From assembly GCA_002803225.1 (NCBI GenBank), contig NXFV01001539.1:1-64000 (forward strand): 64,000 nucleotides of DNA, written 5' to 3'. Origin of the DNA: Gamarada debralockiae. Lineage: Eukaryota; Ascomycota; Leotiomycetes; Helotiales; Hyphodiscaceae. Positions 32,885 through 45,085 of the stretch are shown here, piece by piece (position 1 is the stretch's first letter; every line of letters begins with the position of its first letter). A program made the position numbers and the translations under genes. Below the pieces are notes generated by a model. It saw nothing but the letters and a program-made list of their open reading frames with translations, was not told where the DNA came from and did no database searches.

Positions 32885-33968
32885 AGGGAAGCTCGAATAA
32901 GTTCGCCTTACCTGTGCTTAGAGACCAGCGAAAAGCTTGCTTGCTTTGTTCAGTGAATCGTGGTTCTATCATTGACTGGTTAGCATCCAGAAAACAGCGA
33001 AGAACGAGTGGCCAAAAGATACACAGAAAACAGAACGAGATTATTTCGAATTTGAGAATCCGTCCGATATATGGATAGAAATCGCTGACTTGGTACTGTG
33101 TCCATTCTCCATGTCGATGTTTGCAAGACATTCGCAAATGGAGGCCGGTCAGACTCTAAATTGACAAAGAGGATTCCAGTCTCAAACTGGATTCAGCAAT
33201 ATTTGCTACTTGGAAACCTAATAGATAGGCTCGTATCTGGTTGACTACTAGTCTTGGCACAGAATGTTGGGGTGGCTGACGTTACTGGGTGTGGATCGGA
33301 AGGTTAGAAAAGGGGACGAGGTGCTTGCGTAGGTGGATCAAGGCACTACCTTGTCTCCACAGTGAATTTTGGACCTGTAGATAATGTACAGTGAATATTC
33401 CTCACTAGCTAAGAACTTGCTGTAGCTTGTACAAGAAAATGTCATATGTCTCGGTAGCGGGCATAGTTGTCCGTAGCGATGCCAACCCGACATTCGCAAC
33501 TTTCGCAACTGGTGAGAGAGACAATTAGTAGCGGACGATTTGCTCGTGTCGATGCCACGCAACAGTCGCAGAAAGGCACTACTCAAGATTTGAAGTAAGA
33601 AAGAAGAACGCCAGCTTGAAACAGGATCCAGAAATACTCGATGCTTGGAAACCAAGTGGGAAAACTCATACTAGTAGGTTGCAAGCCTTGGCACAGGCTT
33701 GTTGGGGTTGTCGGGGTTGCTGTGTGGAGGATGATTAGAGGGTTGGAAGGTGGAAAGAGCAGACTTTATAGGTGACGCATTGCTCTATATTGTCAATTGC
33801 AGTGAATTAGGATACTTACTGAAAACATTAGTGAATGAAGAATTGATCTTTTGTTGTGCTGTACAAATTCACTTGAAATTTGAAATGGAGTTGAGTGAAT
33901 TAAGGTTTCAGAACGAGGCTGGCCGGGGTAATACGGAAATTCGGGGTCACGTGGAGACCTCTCAATCA
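32885..33968. other. Intergenic, no supported gene
   Basis: A 105-codon minus frame (33338-33655) and several shorter ones lack motifs. The stretch contains the promoter of the 32022-32884 gene and ends at the MITE. Confidence 0.5.
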
Positions 33969-34182
33969 CCAGGGGGTGACAAGATAATCGGGACACTCGA
34001 ATTATGCGTTCTGATTTTCTCTATCAGCTACAACGACAAAATAAAAATAAATAGATATACGTATAGAGAAAGTTTCAATGAATAATCCTGTGCGTTCAAA
34101 AATTTTGCACTGTGTTGTGTTAAAAAAGTTAAGTGCGGGTTATAATTTTCGAGTGTCCCGATTATCTTGTCACCCTCTGGTG
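33969..34182. mobile_element. MITE, 214 bp, CACCAG termini, 3-bp target duplication
   Basis: Terminal inverted repeats of about 34-38 bp (33969-34003 and 34147-34182) begin CACCAGGGGGTGACAAGATA and continue ATCGGGACACTCGAA; the arms differ at one base near the end (GGGGG versus AGAGG-type). The trinucleotide AAT flanks both ends (33966-33968 and 34183-34185). The interior is AT-rich and non-coding. The flanks rejoin to TCTCAATCGTTCAAAC, the same junction found in the adjacent tandem repeats, which confirms the borders. Same family as the element at 58521-58735. Confidence 0.85.
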
Positions 34183-34380
34183 AATCGTTCAAACCGTTTG
34201 AATGATTGAAAGGTTCATTCCTATGTTCACTGTATCATCAATCTATTCCTATATCTCAATCGTTCAAACATTTTGAATGATTGTAAAGTTCAGTCCTACT
34301 TTCACTGTATCCCAATCCCATTCCCATATCTCAATCGTTCACACAGTTTGAACGATTGAGACTTTCATTCCTACTTTCCT
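34183..34380. repeat. Tandem repeat, period about 75 bp, with internal palindromes
   Basis: Three copies start near 34183, 34258 and 34333. Each opens AATCGTTCAAAC and contains a short palindrome (CGTTCAAAC..GTTTGAATGATTG), then (A/G)TTCA(T/G)TCCTA and CACTGTATC. The third copy is partial. The array lies between the MITE and the 2EXR-like gene at 34556 and overlaps no supported gene. Confidence 0.85.
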
Positions 34381-34555
34381 CATCGCATCTCATTATCCTC
34401 CCAATCCTAAGCCATGTCCACTTACAAGCCAGAGACACCGAACAATCCCTCAGGTTCAACCTCGAATTGCTTGATCGATTAAACAATTTGAACAATTCTA
34501 AATCACCGCTATCATCATCCAATTCCCCTATCCTCTGTACCCCGCGCCATATCCC

Positions 34556-35343
34556 TCATAGTCCAAAAACACCAAACCACCCCTCCGGCCTCCACCTCAA
34601 GACACTCCACCCCCTCTCCCCCAGCGCCCACCTATCTCCTTCCCCAACCCAAACCCAGACCTCCTCCGTATCCAAGGTCACGACCCTCTCCAGCCGTGCC
34701 TTCATACCCAGCCCCTCATTCAGCGCTCTAATCCCCATAACCCTCGCATGTCTCACGGGGATCCGATTCTCAACTTTCTGCAGTGCACGAGGGATCCAGG
34801 CGTCGACTTTGAGTTCGATGCGGTTGATGCCGGGGCGGGAGGCTTCGACGAGGGTGCGCACGATAGAGGTGAAGGAGGGCGTTGTGGCGCCTTGGATGGG
34901 CGTTGTGAAGTCGAGCGTTAAGGTGCGGAGGGAGTTGGAGGTGAGGAGGGGGCAGGAGGGGAGGGAGAGGCCTTCTCTTCCTTCTCTGTATCGCATCATC
35001 AGCCGTTTAACCATCAGATAAATATTAAGATATATGGAAGGGAAGGGTGAGGGAATGCAGGAGGGAAGACATACGGGACTTCGCTCGGCTGAAACCTCAA
35101 CCTCAAATGCCGTATCTTCCCTAGTATATCCTCACTCTGCGCCACGAAATCCTGCACATTGCGAGGCGTAACAACCGTATTCAAACACTTGTATAAATCG
35201 TAGGCTTCGAGGTATAGTTCGCGCTCGGGCGCGAGAGCGATGAGGAGGGCTGGTGCTTGGTAATCGTGTTGGAGTTGGAGGTTGTTCGACAGGGGGTATA
35301 TCAGGGTGCGGATTTCGGGCGGGAGGTCTTTGAGGGGGAACAT
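34556..35343 (-). CDS. Small 2EXR/F-box-like protein
   Basis: Two exons, 35343-35075 and 34985-34556, separated by an 89-nt intron, give 232 residues. It starts MFPLKDLPPEIRTLIYPLSN, the F-box/2EXR-like opening, then APALLIALAPERELYLEAYD and IRHLRLRFQPSEVPE. The second exon holds LRTLTLDFTTPIQGATTPSF and VRTLVEASRPGINRIELKVD, a helix-strand pattern like leucine-rich scaffolds, and ends WFGVFGL. It is the better preserved of the two neighbouring paralogues. Role unknown; substrate recognition for a ubiquitin ligase is only a guess from the N-terminus. Confidence 0.7.
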
Positions 35344-35789
35344 TGTTCCTGGTGGTATATAGTGGGTGTATGTTGGCGTTGGTGTTGAGTGCGGAGAGTA
35401 GAGAGGCAGAGGTGGCTTTCATGTTGATGCAGATGACGATGACAAGGTCACAAGGCTGGCAAGGCTGCAAGGGGGGGGTTGAGAGAAGGTACTAACCGCT
35501 TTGGGTCGGATGCAGAATTTTGAGTTTGAATATGGTTTGGAACTAGTGCAGGCATTGGAAAGTTAATTGGGTATTGACTTTTGCACTTCAGGGGTGGTCA
35601 ATAAGGAGAAAATAATTGAACGTATTTGCTGAGCAAAGGGAATTGGAACGCCTATGTGCCTTGCTACCCTAGCTAACCCGAAGCATGAAACGATCCTAAA
35701 GCCAACGTCCAAAAATGCGGCCACCAAAAAGTGGACTTCTGTTGAACGTATAATAATAAAACAGCGCTTGAACCCACAAAAGCCGTTGA
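35344..35789. other. Intergenic
   Basis: About 445 bp between the 2EXR-like gene start and the RXT3 stop, both on the minus strand. No element recognised. Confidence 0.6.
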
Positions 35790-38700
35790 CTATGCCGCAG
35801 CCGTAACTTCGTCACCGATCCGTTCCCGCTTGACAGTATCATCTTCCATCACAACATCCGGCGCCGAATTCGAATTCGCGTTCTCGATCATCCGTTCCGT
35901 TACTCTCTCGATCTCCTTGTCTTTATCGACTTCGACTTCAACTTCCTTGTCCTTTCCCTTTTCCTTAGGAGCTCCATTGGGCGCCTTCCACCAACTACTC
36001 ATCCCCACACCCTTGATATCGCCCGACGTGTGAACACCATCCATTAAATCGCCTCGCTCGAAACTCTCTTCGGCGTGGACCTCTTCCCCATTTGCTCCAT
36101 TCCCATTAGTAAGCAGATTCCCCCATGCTTGCTCAGCCTCTATTTCCGTGTCGTCCAGTTCCTCCGCCATTATCTTCCTCCTCAAGCCGCCGCTCCTTCC
36201 CTCATTACTATCGACCCCATCCACCCACTGGATACTCATGATCATGAAACTTAATCCATCGTGAACACCTTTATACCCATCGTGTCTTCCTCCCCATTCT
36301 CGACTCTTGATTCCGTATCTCGTCGTGCTAGCATATTTCTCCAGCGCGGGCAATATTAGAACCGTGACCTGAAGATCCTTCTTCTTCGGCACATGCATTG
36401 GTCCTCTGGACGGAGGATCGGTCAGAATGTCGTTCTCATAGTCCTTGCCATTGACAGCGCTATTCACAGGGCTGTCAATTTCCAGACCCAGTAAATCAAC
36501 GTCGACGTCCTTGCTCCACGCGCCCCTGAACCAGCCTTGATGTATACAAGCCGCGATGATATCCGAATCGTCTGTGTAAACATCCGTACCATAAACTGCT
36601 CTCCTGCTGGTGATTTCTTCGCGGCTGGCATCATGCAGGTAGATTCTTGGGACTTTGATTGTGAATGTACAGTTCTCTTGCCCTTCGAATCGAGGTAATG
36701 GTTCAGGCGTACTGGCAAACCCTCGTTCGTCTTTCTCGATTGTGGAGCGTCTCGCAGGTTTGAGTACAGATTTGTAGTATGCATGGCCAAGATGGTTGCG
36801 CGGCAGATGCGCGACAGCGTCCAACACAGCCTGTGAACGAATTGTCGTTTTCGGGAGAGGTATTACGGGGTTGGAGGCTGGAGGTGCTTTTGCTGGAGTC
36901 ACGTGATGATGATGGTGGCGTGGTACGTGGTGGTGATGGAGGACTGGAGTACCCTTAGACTCAGTCCCAGGCGGCGAGGGAACCGTCGTACCTTTCATAG
37001 ACTTGAAAGGTGTTTGATTTGGCGAAGAGGTAATATCTAGAGGATTTGCAGGATGGTGATGGTGACTTAATCAAAGCTATGTTAGCTGGTTAAATATAAA
37101 GCGGAATTGATAGCTCACTGATGATGGTTATGATGATGGTGGTGATGGGACTTGCTACGCTTGCCCCGTCCACTTGGAGTATTTCTTCCAGTGCTGCTTT
37201 CATCATCTCTACTGTCGTCGTCCTTTAACTTCCTTCTCCGCCCTCCACGAGAGGCAGTTCGTGTAATCCCTCTGCCGTTCTCGACGGACGAATCTTGATC
37301 CAAGTCATCACGCCTGATCTGCCCAGGGTTTGAAAATGGTATTCCTTGAGGGCCTGCAGTCACTGGGCTAGGAACTCCCATAGCACTGCCTACTCCACTG
37401 CCTATACCAGAGAACATCCTGCCAAATTCACTCTTAATACCAGGTTCGTGAGCTGGTCCACCCAGTTGGCCTTGCGCTCCTTGGACTGCTTGGGGAAGTG
37501 GAGATACGCGACCCTTTCGGTTGATCTCTTGCACGCCCAAGAAGCTGCGCTGCTGTTGCATTTGTTGGGATTCTTCCATTGTTCTCCTTGTCGGCGACTC
37601 TTGAGATTGATATGGTCCGTTCTGAGGAGGTCCCCCATACATGGACTGCTGTCGTTGCTGTTCTTGCTGCTGGGCAAGGCGTTGTCTCTCTTGAATTGAA
37701 GCCTCATATTGCGACGCCGGGACTGAGCTGTGCTGAGGCGGCATAGACGAAGCATGAGGTGGCGGATATCGAGGCTCGCTAGGTGAATATGCTGGATGGC
37801 TCCCGTACTGAGGTGCAGTAGTGCCAGGATACCCGTGACCATTCGTAGCCTGACGAGGAGGCTCTCGCTCTTGTTCAGGGATTGGTTCATATGCCGGTCG
37901 AGGTGGTGGTTCGTAGCCTGGTCGCATCCACGACGGCGGTTGCTCTCTTGGCTCAGGAGCTCGACTGTAGGCGTTTTGCGGATTTCTTTGCGTGAGCTGG
38001 TGGGCGTATTCCTGCTGCAAATTCGAGTTCCGCTCATTGATCGCTATTTCCCTTTCCAGTTGCTCCCTCTGTTCCCGGTCTCTCATTTCTCTCTGCAGTA
38101 TGGCGTCTCTTTCCCTGTCTTGTCGTGCCCTCTGCTCATATGCATACATCGCGGTCTGTCTCTCCTCGTACTCCGATTGCCTTTGGTATGCTGGTTCGGG
38201 TCTGCCAACAGGTTCCGGTCGCGGTGGCTCCCTCCTCCCAAAAAGACTTTCGCTATGCGCAGGGGCTCGATCAGGTGCTCGTGGAGGCGGCGCATTGAAG
38301 CTTGGTTGACTATTCGGCCGAGGAGGAATTGCAGTGTTTGTGACACGAACAGGCGGCTGGTCGCGTCGCTCATCAACAGGTGGTCGTTGCCCATAAGTAT
38401 GAGGTGTACCGTATCTTCGCGCATCTGGTGTCCCAAAAGTCCCAACACCTGGCGGAGAAACGGCCGAATTTGCTTTTTGGTCTCGTGGTTCGTATCCTCT
38501 TTGATGTTCTGGAGTTTGTGGTCGTCGAAAAGGGGCGTAATCAGCACCCGTCGTGGCCATTCGTGGCGACGCATGAGCTGGACCGGGATATATCGGTTGC
38601 GGAGCCGATGTGCTGACGGGAGAAGTGTATTGTGATGGGGGTTGTTCGCGCGCAGCAGTGGGGGGGCCACCAAGCATTGAAGAAATCGACATGCTACTTC

Positions 38701-39160
38701 CTGCAGTACTCGGTGGTCGGCCTAACGAGTTTAATGATGGCAACTCGCGACCTGATGGAAAGGCTGTAGGTGGTCCAACGGAAACAGGTGGTGCTCGAGG
38801 TGGTGGAGGAGCATAGCTGTGTGGAGTTTGCTGTTGTGGAGACGAAGGAGGAGGCATTCCTCGACTCACAGGCGTTCCATAACCGATTGAAGAGGCACTC
38901 TGATGCCTTGAATGGGTTGATCCAGACATCGCAGGCCCGTCTTGTGCATAACTTCGTTGTTGACTGCCGTAAGGAGGGTCTGAAGGTCTTCGTTGATGCT
39001 CTGCATAAGAAGGTGCAGAATTTGGTGGATGGGACGAGGCAGAGAAAGGAGGTTGATTCGACGAAGGCGGAAATGGACTGCGTCCATAAGGAGATGCAGT
39101 ATTGCGCGAAAAGGGATGCTGCGATGGTTGTCTTGGATCCATGATGTCTGATGTGTCCAA
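35790..39160 (-). CDS. RXT3: Transcriptional regulatory protein RXT3 (Rpd3L deacetylase complex)
   Basis: Two exons, 39160-37119 and 37065-35790, give 1105 residues; the 53-nt intron lies inside a poly-histidine tract. The long N-terminal region (about 680 residues) is disordered, rich in Pro, Gln, Ser and Arg, with a charged helical segment (YEERQTAMYAYEQRARQDRE and on). The Rxt3 domain follows in exon 2: FEGQENCTFTIKVPRIYL, RRAVYGTDVYTDDSDIIAAC and IHQGWFRGAWSKDV, then VTVLILPALEKYASTTRYGI and GLSFMIMSIQWVDG. Rxt3 is a subunit of the large Rpd3 histone deacetylase complex in the nucleus. The C-terminus is acidic and Lys-rich. The family core is fully conserved. Confidence 0.92.
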
Positions 39161-40038
39161 TCTTACAGCGGTGTGTTGACCTGTGTTTCTGGATGCCGAG
39201 ACAACTCCTCCAATAGCTCACAAAGGGCTATATGAGCAGTCCTCAATATCCACAACCCCTCTTCCCACCGTATGTGTTGGCGTTCTATCTTCGCGATCAA
39301 GGTCGTCGTTGGTTTCGATGACGGGGGGAGACCTCTGCGAGGCACAGCACGGACTTTTGTCGAGAAACGCGGTAGGAGAACTAAGTCGATATTTGAACTA
39401 CAATTCCATATCCATGGATAACCAGGGCCGCATCAATACACGTGCATAGATAAAGGTCGATAGAGGATAGGGAGCGTGTATGTTGGATTAAAGGTGGTTG
39501 TTGCAGCCAGCGATGAAGCGCGCAGTGAAGTTTCCCATCACACCTCGTTCTTCTCTGCAACTGCAAGGTCATGTTCGTTGTTCGCCATCCTTGCTAGTAT
39601 GCCACTAGCTCTGCGCCACCTTCACAAAAGGGACAAAAGGATCCGCACGGGTACATTGTGGGGGGTGAGTGACCAGGCTGTTTATTGGCCGGGAGGGCGG
39701 GTATTGCCTCAGGTCTCAACACACACGGCCCCAAGGGCTGCTTGCTGGGCTTTGACAAAGCCAAGCGTCAGCCCGAGCCGAAAATTAAAGTAAATGCAGA
39801 TGCCACAGCAGGTACGAAGCACACTGCAACATGACCTTAAGATAGCATCAACCACGCTTTGAAAAAGTTACCTATCTTGGACCCTAAATACTGTCAAAGC
39901 CTGGACACCAAGTCCTTATTTACAAAGTATATTCTACGAACTTGTCAGAGGCCCTTCCGTTCCGCCCCCCATTTTTAAAAATGCCCGCGTGACCCCCAAC
40001 TCTGGAGCCTATGTACAACAATATCTCTCAACAATACA
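39161..40038. promoter_or_regulatory. Divergent promoter region of RXT3 and BTN1
   Basis: About 880 bp between two outward-facing genes. Frames here (60-105 codons) have no motif. It must hold both promoters and any 5' UTR introns. Confidence 0.5.
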
Positions 40039-41579
40039 ATGAATAGATCACCGTCGTCTTCAGGCATGCTGCCTCTCCCAGGATCTCCCGGATCATCATG
40101 GGCCATATATAAAGCAAGGTTTAAAGCGGTCTTCCAAGGCGCAGATGCCTCGGTACTGATCGCATTCTGGCTATTCGGTATCGCTCCCCCCTTTGCCTCG
40201 CAGACCTCAACTGATACCTCCCAGGCCTAATAAACAATGTCCTCTACGTTATAATACTATCTGCAGCCCTCGACCTTGTGGGTCCCAGCGTACCCAAGGC
40301 TGTTGTCTTGCTCGCCGACGTAGGTGATTGGAGGAGGAGTTGAACTGCTGATTTACCCTCCAAACCCCTCCCAAAATATGGCCACTAGCTGACTTCACAT
40401 TTACCGCAGGTCCTCCCTTCCTTTATCACCAAACTCATCGCCCCCTACTTCATCCACCGCGTACCCTACAACCTCCGAATCCTCATCTTTTGCGCCCTCT
40501 CATCCTGCGGCATGTTCCTCGTCGCCTTGGCACCCACCACGCAATCCGGGGGTTCCATATCCACAAAACTTTTTGGCGTGATAATAGCTAGTTTGAGCAG
40601 CGGAGGCGGCGAGCTCTCTTTCCTCGGACTCACACATTACTACGGCCCCTTCTCCCTCGCAGCATGGGGTAGCGGAACAGGAGGGGCAGGATTAGTGGGG
40701 GCGGGATTATACGTGCTGTTGACAACAACAATTGGGTTGAGCGTCAAGACATCTCTACTAGCATCCGCCTTCCTCCCGTGCTTCATGCTCTTAGCATTCT
40801 TCATCATCCTCCCCCACGGCCCATTACGGCGAGCCTCAAACGCAAAAGACTACACCGACATCCCTACCCACGACATTGACTCCGAAGACATCGACGAGCT
40901 ACCCATAAACTCCGCTGCATCCTCCCTCCTGGCTCCAGGTCCTGGCGTGGCTTCCGAAGCTTTCACCGCACATTCTCCCGCAAGAGAATTCTCTCCCGCC
41001 CGACCACTTAGTTCAAAATCAAGATTTATGACGAACTTGCGCAGAGCGCGGTCGTTGTTCTTCCCATACATGCTCCCCCTCCTCCTCGTCTACATCGCTG
41101 AATACACCATCAACCAAGGCGTATCCCCCACGCTCCTCTATCCTCTAGGACCCGGCGTCCCGTTTTCCGCATACAGGCAATTCTACCCATTCTACAACTT
41201 CCTCTACCAAATCGGGGTCTTCATATCTCGGTCCTCCACACCCTTCGTCCGAGTTCACAACTTATATCTCCCTTCCTTCCTCCAAATCCTCAATCTAGGC
41301 ATTCTCATAAGCCACAGTTTGTGGAATTGGATACCATCAGTGTATTTGGTATTTGTGATAGTGTTCTGGGAAGGGTTGTTGGGAGGAGCGGTGTACGTGA
41401 ATACGTTTGCGGAAATCATGGATCGGGTTCCGGATGGAGAGAGGGAGTTTAGTCTTGGTGCTACGAGTGTGAGTGATAGTGGGGGCATCTGTGTCGCGGG
41501 GTTCGTGGGGATGGTTCTTGAGGGGGCATTGTGTGGGTGGCAGGTTAGGAGGGGGAGGGGGTATTGCAAAGAGTTATGA
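40039..41579 (+). CDS. BTN1: Battenin / CLN3-family lysosomal-vacuolar membrane protein
   Basis: Three exons, 40039-40177, 40225-40319 and 40410-41579, give 467 residues. The joins produce [36 protein letters not shown], the diagnostic first CLN3 block, then [14 protein letters not shown]. Later blocks are [32 protein letters not shown] and [18 protein letters not shown]. About 11 membrane segments are visible, with a hydrophilic loop (residues about 190-270). Btn1 acts at the vacuole membrane in pH and arginine homeostasis; the human orthologue is the Batten-disease protein. Length and motifs are normal. Confidence 0.94.
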
Positions 41580-42354
41580 TTGCATTCGATGCTATTACTC
41601 ACTGAATTTGTGGCGTTTGGGACTGTCCGGACTATCAGTCAATCGTTCATTCAAATTGAGCTATTCATGGCAGATTTTTCACATGATTTGAATTGTTCTG
41701 AGGCTTGTAGCATAGCGGGTGCTGTCTGATGGATGTCTAAGCGTTTGGATTAGCATGGCGTTACGGCTAGATGAATGAATAGATGTTTTGATGAGTTTTC
41801 TTTTGTTCATGTATGTCTATCTACGTATGCGCTGATATGAGGCATGACTAGGAGCGGGGTACAGCAAAGATGCCTTGCTCGAGGCCCAGTGGTGCACCCT
41901 GCCATGCAAAGTGGAAACGCGAAAATGTACCAGCAAAATCTACCCTCCAATTGCTCGGATCATCTCAACCTCCATTCTGCCAGGGGTCGAAGTCGACGAT
42001 GTGGAGACTGATGCGGGATATCGAGTGATGTGGAATGCTGGAGAAAAGGAAAGGAATGAAAATGTCCAAGGAACGTTGTGGGGTTACAGGGTGAATCGCT
42101 GTATCGAAATGAAGAATTTGATATGGAAAGCCGAAGTAACCAGGTGATGATTTGAAAGTCCTAAAGCCTGCCTGGCAAGTGCGGCGAGATGCGAGGAGCT
42201 GTCGGTACGTATTCGGAATCGAAGGTTCCCGAGGAAGTTACAATCCCTGGTGGAACCTGAACGAATATCGAGACTTGGTCCGCCTCCCCCCCAACGAAGA
42301 AGTCGATAGATATTCTGGACTGGGAGAATCGGTCGTTCAGCAACGATGAGTGAT
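41580..42354. other. Intergenic between convergent genes
   Basis: Open frames of 60-99 codons (for example 41875-42147 plus) have no recognised domain. No repeat was seen. Confidence 0.5.
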
Positions 42355-43545
42355 TCAGCCTTGTCCCTGCCAGCCCGCAGCACTGGTCAGGCCCTCTTTC
42401 TCCATGAACTGCGAAAGAAGCCGAAGTTTGAGCACTGGCGGCTTCCAGTCCGGATATTTCTCTTTACCTTTGTTCAACATTCCGTTAAGTTTTACTCTGA
42501 ATCGTTCAAACCGATCCCTAGTCCCAGAACGCAAATTGTTCGTTCCAACTTCCCCCTCACTTTCGAGAGGCAGCGCACGACCAACGTCGGCCCAACCAGC
42601 GTCCAGATAAATCCGTATATTATCTGGGGCTTGTCGAAAATGTCGGAGCAGCAAGGTTAGAGTTTCCAAATTAGGGAATGACATGTGGAAGAAGCTTGCG
42701 TCGCCAACTGCCAGGGTCTCCAGCTCCAGTACTAGATGCTTGAGGTTCTTCGCAATGTCCAGATCTGCAATCCCTGAATACAAGTGTGACCAATTCCACC
42801 TGGAACCCCGATTGAAAGGAATTACCGAGTATCGTGTGCCCCAGAAAGTGTCCACATCCGCCGAAAAGAATATGGGAGAGCTCCGGAGTCTGCCCTGGAA
42901 GGAAAGCTTGTAAACCGGGTGGTCTCGTCGTCTTCTCACAAGTGATGCATCGGTAGACACGTCGTCAAACTCCAGGAACTCCACGCGGCTCTCCTTGCAA
43001 GCATGGAATACGGCTGGTACCGGTCGGACATACGAAAAGCGATGTCTGGTCTTCGGAAACTCGCGCTGGACGACGATGTAGGGGTCGGGTGCCGCAAATC
43101 CCCAGATCGTGAGGCGTATTTCAATGGGAAGCTTGCTGAAACAAGTGAACTTCGGGCCATTGTCATCCCTATGGATTTCAGACTCAGCAATCGCTCAAAA
43201 GAGGTAAGAGATTGAAGTAAATCATGCATCATGAATGTATAACTCTTGTATCCGGCCAGAATCTTGGTAAGTTGATTTGAGAATTACTCACCCCTTGGCA
43301 ACGACGTCCTTCATGGTATCCTCTTCTGGGATAGTATTGAGAGCTTCCTTAGTGCTGGCTTTCTTGGTTGCGCGGGTCTTGGCTTTTGCGGCGGCGGCCT
43401 TCCTGGGAACTTTCCTTGCGGTCTTCGTAGCAACCTTTTTGCGTGCTTCCTTTGGTGGTGTAATTCCCTCATCTTTATTGAGCGATTCTGCGACACGAGG
43501 TTTGCCTCGAGCGGCGCGTGAAGGTTGCTTTCTCGTAGGAGCCAT
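42355..43545 (-). CDS. 2EXR protein with N-terminal histone-H1-like basic tail
   Basis: Two exons, 43545-43292 and 43168-42355, give 355 residues. The 123-nt intron (GTGAGT donor, CATAG acceptor) removes a stop and joins the frames cleanly. Residues 1-84 start MAPTRKQPSRAARGKPRVAE and are Lys/Ala/Pro-rich (VPRKAAAAKAKTRATKKAST), like an H1 tail. From about residue 90 the 2EXR domain begins: FTCFSKLPIEIRLTIWGFAA PDPYIVV, then FHACKESRVEFLEF and DVDTFWG. The tail suggests nuclear or nucleic-acid association. The start could instead be a Met 48 bases upstream. Confidence 0.75.
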
Positions 43546-45085
43546 CTTAATGTAAAGGTGACCTTTGGCGAAGTAATTAGTAGTTCTCATCAAGTTGGAG
43601 GGTGAAATTTACCGAAGACGTTGTTGAAGGTCGTGCGCGTCGATCTGGTAGCTGGTCATAGGTTGTATTGAATTACCTAGCAGCGTAGGGAAAAAAACCA
43701 CTCAGCTCAAAAGGCCGAAGTTGTTGTAGTATGAGGTGTCAACAAGAAAAGCGAGTCGACTTTAATATCTGGAAGGAGGAGTCAACTTCAATTCACTCGC
43801 CTAACCAGGAAGTCACAAGACAGCCCAGTTTCTGTCGAACATGCGGCTAAGGATAGGATCTCCGCCTTGATTGAGTTGTAAGACATGTGGACTTGTATAA
43901 TCGTAGAAGCCAAAGAATATTCTGTCCCTCTCGAGTCACCTAATCATTATTGATAATTATTGTGCAGATTGGCAAAGAGGAATAAAGCGTTTGGCAATGT
44001 TCTTTGTTAGAGTATTAATCACTGCTAATAGTTATTCGACATCTCTGACACCGCTGGTTGAATTCAAAGGAATGCGTCACAATTAAAGTTCGGATAGGAA
44101 GGCGCAGTGTCAATTCGCAGTTGGCTGAACAAAGCGAGAAGGTGCCATTGACGCTCTTCGGCAGCCACTTCCCACCCGGCCATATGCAGCAAGGAGTGCT
44201 TTGTGTCAATGCGTTCGGGGATTGTAATAGAGTTCAGATTCGTGGTAGAGGCGCGAAATCTGTTCGAATCTGCCTCTAATAATATATCAGCGTCTATTAT
44301 AAATAGTAGAAAGCCAATCTGAAGCTTTAGGATGAAGGACATCACGGAAACTAGAGGCCATAACAAAATGGGAAGTACAGAAAAGTAATTGGGAACACTG
44401 ACATAATGCTTCCATCTAATTGGGATCCCTGCTCGGAATGGATGGATATTATTGTCAAAGGATGGAAGTCTTGATTTGTACGTAGGCTGTTGCATTTGTT
44501 GGAATATAAGATCTTAATCTCTCAATTCGTTTGAGTGATCGGAAAGTTAGTGAGAGTTCCATTTCGATACAGATTCCGTAATGCGCTCTCTCTGAACGAG
44601 CAATTGAATAAGACGATATCCAATTCAGCTTGGGGATATCTGGAGTGTCGGTTTAAAATCGCTGAAACGGATGGAAAGAATGATATCTTGGGTTGCAATT
44701 GATACCGCACATCTCCATCTTAATCACGTAACAGAATCCGAGCCCCTGAATTAAGCGAAGGATTCTTATACAGCAGACGTGCCCTCAATTTGTCTTGAGC
44801 TGTGCGGGTTGTAACAAATTACCTGATTGGTTAAAAACTTTTCGGAAATAAAACTTACTTTAAAATAGGACGTCATCCAGGTTCAGATATCTCTTCAAAC
44901 ATTCGCGTGATCAGCACAATTGTTCTCGCCTGACAGTGATGCAGACGAAAGAGAGGCCACCCTTACTGAAACTGCTATGGAACAGGAGTCTACACCGAGT
45001 GAAGTTCCTTCAAGAGCGGCAATTGAAGCTTAGTCGTACTTTCTTCGTCGGAGTCGACGGACCAAGCGGTTTCTATTGTCTCTGG
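43546..45085. other. Long stretch without a supported gene
   Basis: A 143-codon minus frame (44064-44495) is open and ATG-started but has no motif; it might be a fragment of a decayed 2EXR-type gene. Otherwise only short frames are present. The region is moderately AT-rich. Confidence 0.4.

Noticed and set aside
37346..38816. Long plus-strand open frames opposite RXT3
   Set aside because: They are antisense shadows of the Pro/Gln/Ser-rich RXT3 exon with Arg/Trp/Ser-rich, low-complexity translations.
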